In this document: piece after piece, positions 6,703 through 11,232 of the stretch
Position numbering within the stretch: the stretch's first letter is position 1
Layout of the letters: the number at the start of each line of letters is the position of its first letter
NCBI GenBank assembly: GCA_002342505.1
Contig: DDQB01000063.1
Coordinates: 6,852-18,083 of the forward strand
DNA from: Acidaminococcaceae bacterium UBA2453
GTDB lineage: Bacteria; Bacillota; Negativicutes; Acidaminococcales; Acidaminococcaceae
Length of the DNA: 11,232 nucleotides
Direction: 5' to 3'
Made by a program: the position numbers and the translations under genes
The notes under the pieces: model-generated
Database searches by the model: none
What the model was told of the DNA's origin: nothing
Seen by the model: the letters and a program-made list of their open reading frames with translations, nothing else

Positions 6703-7746
6703 TCACCCTTTATAAGTTTCATCAAAATATTGATTGAGAAAAAACGGAACCGTGAGATTCATCAATAACATCCGCACGATCTGATACGTCAGGATCAGGG
6801 ATACATCTGCCCCCATGCTCATGCCGGCCAGGCACATTTCCGCCACGCCGCCGGGCGCCATGGCAAGGAACGCAGTCACCAGCGGGATACCATAATAACG
6901 GGATAAAAGTTCCGCCATTACAATACTGCCCCCGATGATCAGAAGCGTTCCAATGACGGCATACGGCAGCAGGAACCGCGTCCGGTACAGACGTTCCTTG
7001 TCCAGCATGCATCCCATGTACAAACCCACATTCATTTGAGCCAGATTCATCAACACGGGCGGTGCTTTCTGCAGTTCCATCCCTGAAACAACGGAAAAAA
7101 CAGCAATCGCCAAAATTGGTCCAATCAAGGCAGACGTAGGCATTTTTATTCGTTTTGCCAGATATGCGCCTATTGCCGCAACAGGAAGCATCAGCATCCA
7201 GGAAAGTCCATTGTTCGCCCCGGTATTAGTCAACAGATCCCGGGCCGTTGCTGTTGCTCCCAGCAGATGAATGACCAAAAAAGGAACGGTAACAACGACT
7301 CCCAACAACCGAATCGTCTGCTGCATAATCACGACATTTGCATCCACCCGTTCGTCTTCATCCGCCATCAGCATCATCTGGTTCAGTCCGCCGGGCAGCA
7401 TGCCCATCACGCAGCTCAGTAAATTAGCAAAGGTGTATTTATATGTCACCCAGGCCACGATCAGTGAAATGCCTATGGCTACAAAAGATGCGCCAAACAC
7501 GCCTATAAGCTGTTCCAGCAGCCGCATCAGTGTATCCTGCGTAAAATCCCGGCCGATACCGTAGCCCGCTACCACCAATCCCATATTGCGCCAGGATACA
7601 GACCAAAGCATATAACGCCATACAAAAAATTTCAGAAAAGCAGCTGCGATAATGCCTCCCAGCATAAAAGGAATGGGAATATGAAGATGGAAAAGCAGAA
7701 GTCCGAATGTAATTGCCAACAGCAGCCCGACAACTTTCTGTTTCAT
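6703..7746 (-). CDS. AbrB-family integral membrane protein (two-repeat; AmoA-regulator type)
   Basis: This 347-residue protein is almost wholly hydrophobic, with about ten membrane segments. It shows an internal duplication: GMLPGGLNQM at 115-124 followed by a helix with QQTIRLLGVVVTVPFL (142-157) is mirrored by AMAPGGVAEM at 295-304 followed by YQIVRMLLMNLTVPFFL (321-337). This is the pattern of the AbrB family (Pfam AbrB, TIGR03082 duplication), named after a Pseudomonas putative ammonia monooxygenase regulator but more likely a transporter or channel. It is unrelated to the DNA-binding AbrB of Bacillus. The substrate is unknown. The ATG at 7746 has GAGGA upstream. A strong terminator lies only about 40 bp upstream, which leaves little room for a promoter of its own. 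Confidence 0.88.
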   Translation of the reverse strand: MKQKVVGLLLAITFGLLLFHLHIPIPFMLGGIIAAAFLKFFVWRYMLWSVSWRNMGLVVAGYGIGRDFTQDTLMRLLEQLIGVFGASFVAIGISLIVAWVTYKYTFANLLSCVMGMLPGGLNQMMLMADEDERVDANVVIMQQTIRLLGVVVTVPFLVIHLLGATATARDLLTNTGANNGLSWMLMLPVAAIGAYLAKRIKMPTSALIGPILAIAVFSVVSGMELQKAPPVLMNLAQMNVGLYMGCMLDKERLYRTRFLLPYAVIGTLLIIGGSIVMAELLSRYYGIPLVTAFLAMAPGGVAEMCLAGMSMGADVSLILTYQIVRMLLMNLTVPFFLNQYFDETYKG

Positions 7747-7780
7747 AAAAAATCCTCAGAAAAGCAATTACCTTTCTTGA

Positions 7781-7813
7781 TAAAAACACCCCTGCTGCAC
7801 ATCACAGCAGGGG
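7781..7813 (-). terminator. Hairpin terminator after the YcxB-like gene
   Basis: CCCCTGCTG at 7789-7797 pairs perfectly with CAGCAGGGG at 7805-7813 around a 7-nt loop. Read on the minus strand, the hairpin is followed by TGTTTTTA, a good T-run. It lies between the YcxB-like gene and the AbrB-family gene, 35 bp before the latter's start codon. Confidence 0.82.
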
Positions 7814-7840
7814 CAATGCGTTTAAGCACAAGCTGATTAA

Positions 7841-8332
7841 TTATAACTTATATTGCGCTTTAATCTTGCCAATAAACTTAATCAGCTCCGGTTTGCAGTT
7901 GGCTTTTTCCACAATCGCGCCCTGCTTATCATTCAGCATCAGATAAAAGTTGGTTGGCGTTTCATAGATGTGACGGAGCTGTACATATTTATAGGAAGCG
8001 CGGCCCATCTTGTTTACTTCTTCGTAATGATCCAGATAGAATGTCATATTGCTGGGGGTTCCTTCCAGACGACTCTTGCCAAATTCTTTTTCTGCCGCCC
8101 GGCGCACATTATACGGAATCAGATACATAAAAGTAGCAATTCCGGCAATCACCATGATACCTGCCGCAATATACCATGAATTGTACAGACAGATTGCAAT
8201 GATAACTGCAATGATAGCTGCAATGATGTACTGGGCTTTTTTAAATTTGCTGTCATGCTTCTGGATCTCCAGATTCATCTTTCCAAATTCTGCAGCGCTG
8301 TATGTAGTATTTGTTTTATAAATAATTCGCAT
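7841..8332 (-). CDS. YcxB-like membrane protein
   Basis: This 163-residue protein has a short N-terminal soluble part (1-32), two adjacent membrane helices at about 34-50 and 53-73, and a C-terminal soluble domain. That domain holds a positively charged juxtamembrane stretch (NVRRAAEKEFGKSRLEG), then YLDHYEEVNKMGRASYKYVQLRH-type beta strands and NFYLMLNDKQGAIVEK. This layout matches the YcxB-like C-terminal domain proteins of Firmicutes, whose function is not known. AGAAGG and GGGAG lie just upstream of the ATG at 8332. The gene has its own promoter and terminator, so it is a single-gene unit. Confidence 0.8.
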   Translation of the reverse strand: MRIIYKTNTTYSAAEFGKMNLEIQKHDSKFKKAQYIIAAIIAVIIAICLYNSWYIAAGIMVIAGIATFMYLIPYNVRRAAEKEFGKSRLEGTPSNMTFYLDHYEEVNKMGRASYKYVQLRHIYETPTNFYLMLNDKQGAIVEKANCKPELIKFIGKIKAQYKL

Positions 8333-8381
8333 TGATCCTTCTCTCCCTTTGTCTCTCTTCGAGCTTGTCGCTCATTTTTGT

Positions 8382-8410
8382 ATTGTACCACATCCATCGC
8401 AAAATGAAAA
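8382..8410 (-). promoter_or_regulatory. Promoter of the YcxB-like gene
   Basis: Read on the minus strand, TTTTCA (8410-8405), a 17-bp spacer and TACAAT (8387-8382) form a -35/-10 pair, with TGG directly before the -10 box making it an extended -10. The expected start is about 45 bp upstream of the ATG at 8332. A small GAGC/GCTC hairpin (8361-8373) lies in the leader. Confidence 0.6.
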
Positions 8411-8439
8411 CAAGAAAATGTAAAAAAGGAAGATAAAAT

Positions 8440-8482
8440 TTATACAGAAAACCGGAGCGGACTCTTATGAAAGCCGCTCCGG
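8440..8482 (-). terminator. Hairpin terminator after the glutamate/aspartate symporter gene
   Basis: CCGGAGCGG at 8452-8460 pairs perfectly with CCGCTCCGG at 8474-8482 around a 13-nt loop. On the minus strand it is followed by TTTTCTGTATAAATTTTA. It lies about 100 bp past the symporter stop codon; the plus-strand side has no T-run. Confidence 0.8.
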
Positions 8483-8579
8483 AAATTTGAAAGCATATTT
8501 AATTTCGTGTTTGAACTATGTTTTGGAATCTCCTGCTTTGTTTACACCGTTTCCTTCCAATATTTTAATCAGCAGCAAT

Positions 8580-9791
8580 TTATTCTACTTCTACACGCGC
8601 GCGTTCGCTCTTATCTACTACGCAGCAAACTGCACCGTCGCCGGTGATGTTTACGCAGGTACGGAACATATCCAGCACGCGGTCGATACCGGCAACCAGT
8701 GCCAGACCTTCGATCGGCAGCTGTACAGCCTGCAGTACCATGGCCAGCATAATGAGACCGGCGCCGGGTACGCCTGCGGTACCGATGGATGCCAGCGTAC
8801 CGGTGAATACGATCATGATCATGTCGGAAGAAGTTAAGTTAACGCCGAACACGTTAGCGATGAACAGGCTGCACACGCCCATGTACAATGCAGTACCGTC
8901 CATGTTGATGGTACATCCTAAAGGCAGTACGAAAGAAGTGACTTCACGGGACAGACCCAGTTTTTCCTGGCAGTTCTTCATGTTAACCGGAAGCGCTGCA
9001 GCAGAAGAACAGGTTGTGAATGCCAGCATCATAGCTTCGGACATGCCGCGGAAGAATTTGAACGGGGAAATGCCGCCGCCGACAGAAGCCAGGGTGGAAT
9101 AAACCAGTACGCACTGGAGAATACAGCCGATCGCTACGCACATAATAACGCTCAGCAGCGGAAGCAATACTTTCGGGCCATTTTTGCAGACAACCGGCAG
9201 TAATAAAGCAAACACGCCATACGGAGCAAACTCCATGACCATAGCGATGATGCGATAGCAAACTTCAGCAGAGGCATCAAAGAAGTCAATCAGCGGATTA
9301 GAGTGCTTGGATCCAACCTGTGTAATTCCTACGCCTACAAACAGTGCAAAAATGATAATAGGCAGAATCTGGGCTTTGGCCATGGACTCAATCGGATTGG
9401 TAGGTACCATGTTTACCAGCACCTGCATGAAGGTCGGCGCTTCTTTCACTTTCGGAGCCGCTTTGCCTGCCAGTTCCAGCCCTGCGCCGGGATGAATGAT
9501 ACCGGCTACGGCAAAACCGAGGACAATGGCAATTGCTGTAGTAATCAGATACAGGCAAATTGTTTTTGCACTGATACGTCCCAGTTTTTTACCATCGCCG
9601 CCCAGGCTGGTAACACCAACGATCAGCGAGCAAAACACGACAGGTACGATCATCATTTTAATGAAGTTGATGAAGATTGTACCAATGGGCGCAATCCATT
9701 TGTTCACGAACGGAAGCCCTTCCGGCCCTACACCGAGACCGACAGCAACGGATAACACCAATGCTAATAAGATTTGAATAGATAGATTCAT
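8580..9791 (-). CDS. Dicarboxylate/amino acid:cation symporter (GltP/GltT type, glutamate/aspartate)
   Basis: This 403-residue membrane protein belongs to the DAACS (SLC1-like) family. It has the family marks in order: FINFIKMMIVPVVF at 40-53 (TM2), the HP1 tip with CSSAAALPVN at 261-270, NMDGTALYMG at 296-305 (TM7), GTAGVPGAGLIML at 337-349 (HP2) and DRVLDMFRTCVNITGD at 370-385 (TM8). D374 and R377 correspond to the Asp and Arg that bind the amino group and side-chain carboxylate of aspartate in GltPh, which points to an acidic amino acid rather than a neutral one. N381 and D385 match the cation-site positions. It would import glutamate or aspartate with Na+ or H+ across the cytoplasmic membrane. 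AGGG precedes the ATG at 9791. Its length matches the family, and it is divergent from the DUF6173-like gene. Confidence 0.93.
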   Translation of the reverse strand: MNLSIQILLALVLSVAVGLGVGPEGLPFVNKWIAPIGTIFINFIKMMIVPVVFCSLIVGVTSLGGDGKKLGRISAKTICLYLITTAIAIVLGFAVAGIIHPGAGLELAGKAAPKVKEAPTFMQVLVNMVPTNPIESMAKAQILPIIIFALFVGVGITQVGSKHSNPLIDFFDASAEVCYRIIAMVMEFAPYGVFALLLPVVCKNGPKVLLPLLSVIMCVAIGCILQCVLVYSTLASVGGGISPFKFFRGMSEAMMLAFTTCSSAAALPVNMKNCQEKLGLSREVTSFVLPLGCTINMDGTALYMGVCSLFIANVFGVNLTSSDMIMIVFTGTLASIGTAGVPGAGLIMLAMVLQAVQLPIEGLALVAGIDRVLDMFRTCVNITGDGAVCCVVDKSERARVEVE

Positions 9792-9821
9792 AGTTTTCCC
9801 TCATTTCTAATGGATTTGTTG

Positions 9822-9830
9822 ATATTGTAA
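9822..9830 (-). promoter_or_regulatory. Extended -10 promoter of the symporter gene
   Basis: On the minus strand TGTTACAAT (9830-9822) is a TGn-extended -10 box ending 31 bp from the start codon. No -35 box of good quality sits 16-18 bp upstream. Confidence 0.5.
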
Positions 9831-9865
9831 CACTAATTTCACAAATCCGCCATATTTCCTGCAAA

Positions 9866-9889
9866 GTATACATGTATACACGTATACAA
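9866..9889. repeat. Three tandem 8-bp GTATACAN repeats in the divergent promoter region
   Basis: GTATAC occurs at 9866-9871, 9874-9879 and 9882-9887 with an exact period of 8 bp (GTATACAT, GTATACAC, GTATACAA). Each hexamer is a palindrome, and 9866-9879 is a perfect 14-bp palindrome. The array ends 10 bp before the TG of the DUF6173-like promoter and lies about 36 bp upstream of the symporter -10 box, so a bound protein could affect either promoter. Operator function is inferred. Confidence 0.6.
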
Positions 9890-9898
9890 TCAATTTCG

Positions 9899-9907
9899 TG
9901 TTATAAT
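9899..9907 (+). promoter_or_regulatory. Extended -10 promoter of the DUF6173-like gene
   Basis: TGTTATAAT (TG at 9899-9900, TATAAT at 9902-9907) lies 36 bp before the ATG at 9944. The place where a -35 box would sit (9879-9884) is occupied by the third GTATAC repeat, so a repressor or activator there would directly contact the promoter. Confidence 0.6.
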
Positions 9908-9943
9908 AATTACATAGCATTAAAGAAACAGGAGGGATTTTTC

Positions 9944-10306
9944 ATGAATTCAACCGCAATCAGTAAATCAGCCGCTGAAAAAATGTGCGAACGGATCAAC
10001 AAACTGATCCGAAATTTCGAAAAAAGCCTGCAGCCCGATGAAGTAGCTGCCATGAGCCTGGCCTCTTTCTCCAACCGACCGGTGATCATCAAGCGTCTGG
10101 GCTACTGGAACCCGGACCTGATTGTGCTGTACGGGTTCGACCCCAACACCGGGGAAGCGCTGAAGATCATCCAGCACATCACCCAGTTCAAGCTGTGCCT
10201 TATCACGTTAAAACGCCCGGCGGACGACGAGCCGTTACCGGAAACGGATGATGATGAACAGTCAGGAAGACGTATCGGTTTTATCATTAACGAAGAAGAA
10301 GCATAA
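9944..10306 (+). CDS. DUF6173-like protein of unknown function
   Basis: This 120-residue soluble protein starts at the ATG at 9944, with GGAGGG at 9931-9936 upstream; an earlier in-frame Met at 9872 lies upstream of the promoter and is rejected. From memory it resembles DUF6173 proteins: a helical start (CERINKLIRNFEKSLQPDE, 15-33), a beta region (VAAMSLASF, PVIIKRLGYWNPDLIVLYG at 46-64), then EALKIIQHITQFKLCLITLKRP (71-92) and an IGF near the end (111-113). No catalytic residues, signal peptide or membrane segments are visible. An acidic stretch at about 94-106 (several D and E residues) lies between the core and the RRIGF end and looks like an insertion relative to the family. The function is not known. 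It is transcribed away from the acidic amino acid symporter. Confidence 0.75.
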   Translation: MNSTAISKSAAEKMCERINKLIRNFEKSLQPDEVAAMSLASFSNRPVIIKRLGYWNPDLIVLYGFDPNTGEALKIIQHITQFKLCLITLKRPADDEPLPETDDDEQSGRRIGFIINEEEA

Positions 10307-10343
10307 TAACAACACTATAAAGCAAAGTTACAATTTATTTTCT

Positions 10344-10368
10344 CAGTATTCTGGGAAACACTGTTTAA
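10344..10368 (+). terminator. Weak hairpin after the DUF6173-like gene
   Basis: CAGT at 10344-10347 can pair with ACTG at 10360-10363, with TTC/GAA pairing inside, and TTTAATT follows. The stem is short and bulged, so this is only a candidate; the surrounding 10307-10419 stretch is otherwise plain AT-rich DNA. Confidence 0.25.
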
Positions 10369-10419
10369 TTCATTAAAATTTATTACTCATTCACAAGGAT
10401 AAAAGAATCAGACTTTTTA

Positions 10420-10448
10420 TTGACACAGATGGTCGTTTTTGATACACT
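10420..10448 (+). promoter_or_regulatory. Consensus sigma-70/SigA-type promoter of the small exported protein gene
   Basis: TTGACA at 10420-10425, a 17-bp spacer and TACACT at 10443-10448 make the only promoter in the window with a perfect -35 box. The start would be near 10455, about 83 nt before the ATG at 10538 and about 17 nt before the possible leader ORF. Confidence 0.75.
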
Positions 10449-10471
10449 AAAATCAGAAAGGTAGCTTGATT

Positions 10472-10525
10472 ATGAAAGGAGGAAGCAGGGGCTACCGTTC
10501 ATCGTTACAACAGACGATGAATTGA
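10472..10525 (+). CDS. Possible 17-codon leader ORF upstream of the small exported protein
   Basis: ATG at 10472 opens a 17-residue ORF (MKGGSRGYRSSLQQTMN) ending at TGA 10523-10525. AGAAAGG at 10455-10461 could serve as a distant ribosome binding site, though it would sit at the very 5' end of the transcript. The ORF is in the same reading frame as the next gene and stops 12 bp before its ATG, so coupled translation is possible. The sequence has no recognised leader features such as a run of one amino acid. It may be a chance ORF overlapping a strong Shine-Dalgarno sequence. Confidence 0.3.
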   Translation: MKGGSRGYRSSLQQTMN

Positions 10526-10537
10526 ACTGCGAATATT
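10475..10537 (+). promoter_or_regulatory. Structured translation start: strong Shine-Dalgarno plus bridging hairpin
   Basis: AAAGGAGG at 10475-10482 is the best Shine-Dalgarno sequence near the gene but lies 55 nt before the ATG at 10538, and nothing usable lies closer. The intervening RNA can fold: GCAG 10485-10488 with CTGC 10527-10530, and TTCATCGT 10498-10505 with ACGATGAA 10514-10521 (8 perfect pairs). Folding would leave about 9 unpaired nucleotides between the Shine-Dalgarno sequence and ATG, the normal distance. This is inference from base pairing. Confidence 0.45.
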
Positions 10538-10882
10538 ATGAAATGTAAAAAGATTGCATTTGCTACATTTGTTTCTCTCATGGTATTTGCTAATTGCTGT
10601 TTTGCTTCACTGACAGTAAAGACGATTAGCAGCAGTGATTTCAACTCTTATATGAGTGCAAAAAAATTTGCCATCTTTACACCGTCCGGCAGCGGTTTCA
10701 CGATGTATGAACCAAGCAGCCCCTCTTCAGCGCAGAGTGATTTCCGTAGCATTCCAGGTGGCCGACACAATATGTATACGGGAAATATTGCAGTTCGTGA
10801 TTATCTAGAAGAATACGGTTGGTACGATGACAGAAAGTCTGTTTCCAATGGTTGGCTCTTTACCGCCTGGGAAAAACGCTAA
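10538..10882 (+). CDS. Small exported protein of unknown function
   Basis: The 114-residue product has a clear Sec signal peptide: MKCKK, a hydrophobic core at about 6-18 and a likely cleavage after CFA (residue 23). The two cysteines at 20-21 do not make a convincing lipobox, so signal peptidase I processing is more likely. The mature part is about 91 residues, without cysteine, with a Ser/Pro-rich middle (YEPSSPSSAQ at 63-72) and an aromatic C-terminal part (YLEEYGWYDD, then NGWLFTAWEKR). I do not recognise a family. There is no ribosome binding site at the usual distance; see the bridged Shine-Dalgarno and leader ORF entries. It has its own consensus promoter and a strong terminator, so it is a single-gene unit. 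Signal peptide, codon use and transcription signals argue it is real. Confidence 0.75.
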   Translation: MKCKKIAFATFVSLMVFANCCFASLTVKTISSSDFNSYMSAKKFAIFTPSGSGFTMYEPSSPSSAQSDFRSIPGGRHNMYTGNIAVRDYLEEYGWYDDRKSVSNGWLFTAWEKR

Positions 10883-10915
10883 GCTTGCCGTAAATATTTA
10901 TTTGTTTTGCTAACG

Positions 10916-10957
10916 ATACTGTCCGTATCCCTTAAAGTGGAGCGGACAGTATTTTTT
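10916..10957 (+). terminator. Hairpin terminator after the small exported protein gene
   Basis: ATACTGTCCG at 10916-10925 pairs perfectly with CGGACAGTAT at 10943-10952 across a 17-nt loop, and a run of six T ends at 10957. Confidence 0.85.
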
Positions 10958-10973
10958 AGGCTCACCTTACAGG

Positions 10974-11006
10974 AAAACAGCGTCCCATCCAGTGGGACGC
11001 TGTTTT
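10974..11006. terminator. Perfect 14-bp hairpin, likely bidirectional terminator
   Basis: AAAACAGCGTCCCA at 10974-10987 pairs perfectly with TGGGACGCTGTTTT at 10993-11006 around the loop TCCAG. Because the stem starts with AAAA and ends with TTTT, it can terminate from either side. It is a second barrier only about 16 bp after the previous terminator. Confidence 0.8.
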
Positions 11007-11019
11007 AGTATCATGCACC

Positions 11020-11028
11020 TGTTATACT
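11020..11028 (+). promoter_or_regulatory. Possible extended -10 promoter for a gene beyond the window
   Basis: TGTTATACT (TG at 11020-11021, TATACT at 11023-11028) follows the double terminator in AT-rich DNA. It matches the extended -10 form seen elsewhere in the window, but no -35 box is visible. Confidence 0.35.
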
Positions 11029-11096
11029 TAAAAATATAGAAAAAAAGTTTCATTTCTTTTCTTAAATTTAACATAAAAGCTTGAATTATTTTTGCA

Positions 11097-11232
11097 ATGA
11101 CATTCCTTGTCTGTAAAAATTATGCACCTGGCTTTCGTACCACGGGCATGCGTACACCAGAAGTTCTGGCTGCAGGTTTATTGGAAACGGTGCTCGTTCT
11201 CGTCGCAGAAGGCATTGAGGTTACGGCAGGCC
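11097..11232 (+). CDS. Doubtful partial ORF running off the right edge
   Basis: From ATG 11097 the frame stays open for 45 codons to the end of the window (it contains YAPGFRTTGMRTPEVLAAG, then LLETVLVLVAEGIEV). Codon choice is similar to neighbouring genes and the AT-rich upstream DNA has a possible promoter. However, no ribosome binding site precedes the ATG and I do not recognise the protein. A minus-strand frame that is also open to the edge and stops at 11120 is the main alternative. Confidence 0.25.
   Translation, partial: MTFLVCKNYAPGFRTTGMRTPEVLAAGLLETVLVLVAEGIEVTAG

Larger units (their letters stand above)
10883..11232. other. Mostly non-coding right end
   Basis: This 350-bp stretch holds two consecutive hairpin terminators (10916-10957 and 10974-11006), an AT-rich region with a possible extended -10 box at 11020-11028, and a doubtful ORF from 11097 that runs off the window. 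I see no RNA gene or mobile element in it. Confidence 0.6.

Noticed and set aside
8361..8373. Small GAGC/GCTC hairpin followed by T-rich DNA on the plus strand
   Set aside because: The stem is only 4 bp and no plus-strand gene ends here; it lies in the leader of the minus-strand YcxB-like gene.
8644..9102. 152-codon plus-strand open frame, with another at 9303-9755
   Set aside because: Both are shadows of the symporter gene on the minus strand; the symporter has all DAACS motifs while these products are low-complexity Thr/Ser/Met- or Asn/Gly-rich.
9872..9943. N-terminal extension of the DUF6173-like protein starting at ATG 9872
   Set aside because: It would start within the GTATAC repeats and upstream of the extended -10 promoter; the ATG at 9944 has GGAGGG.
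10523..10560. In-frame TGA before the exported protein considered as a selenocysteine codon
   Set aside because: No bSECIS-like hairpin follows the TGA; the visible hairpin lies before it, and the downstream ATG begins a complete signal peptide.
11013..11130. ATGCACCTG repeated at 11013-11021 and 11122-11130
   Set aside because: A 9-bp match without extended similarity or target-site structure is probably chance.

Overview
The window looks like a chromosomal segment of an anaerobic, low-to-mid GC Firmicute. My best guess is a Negativicute of the Megasphaera/Veillonellaceae type. The basis is strong GGAGG-type ribosome binding sites, extended -10 promoters, a DUF6173-like gene, a dual-cysteine pyridoxal kinase of the Firmicute type and a CoA-disulfide reductase/rhodanese fusion. 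The lineage is an inference from gene content, not a proof. There are no rRNA or tRNA genes, no CRISPR array and no recognisable transposase. Most genes are single or paired units separated by strong hairpin terminators.

Left part (1-1409, minus strand): the start of a 5'-nucleotidase-type metallophosphatase, cut by the window edge, follows a PPP-type serine/threonine phosphatase-like gene. Divergent from them (1669-2556, plus) is an exported protein with an Ig-like segment and a histidine-rich C-terminal tail, closed by a long hairpin.

Central part (2722-6024, plus): a C_GCAxxG_C_C family cysteine-rich protein, a CoA-disulfide reductase fused to rhodanese, and a ThiD-fold kinase that is best read as a pyridoxal kinase for PLP salvage. 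The first two both look like thiol/persulfide redox proteins. Hairpins between the genes suggest separate transcripts.

Right-centre part (6222-9791, minus): a glyoxalase/VOC protein with all four metal ligands, a two-repeat AbrB-family membrane protein, a YcxB-like membrane protein and a GltP-type glutamate/aspartate symporter.

Right end (9944-11232, plus): a DUF6173-like protein is divergent from the symporter, with three tandem 8-bp GTATACAN repeats at its promoter. Next is a small unknown exported protein preceded by a consensus promoter, a possible 17-codon leader ORF and a hairpin that could bring a distant Shine-Dalgarno sequence next to the start codon. Two strong terminators follow, then AT-rich DNA with a possible promoter and a doubtful ORF leaving the window.

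I do not see a clear new multi-gene system. The best leads are the bridged ribosome binding site before the small secreted protein, the triple GTATACAN repeat, the His-tailed exported protein, and the reuse of TGnTATAAT extended -10 promoters across the window.
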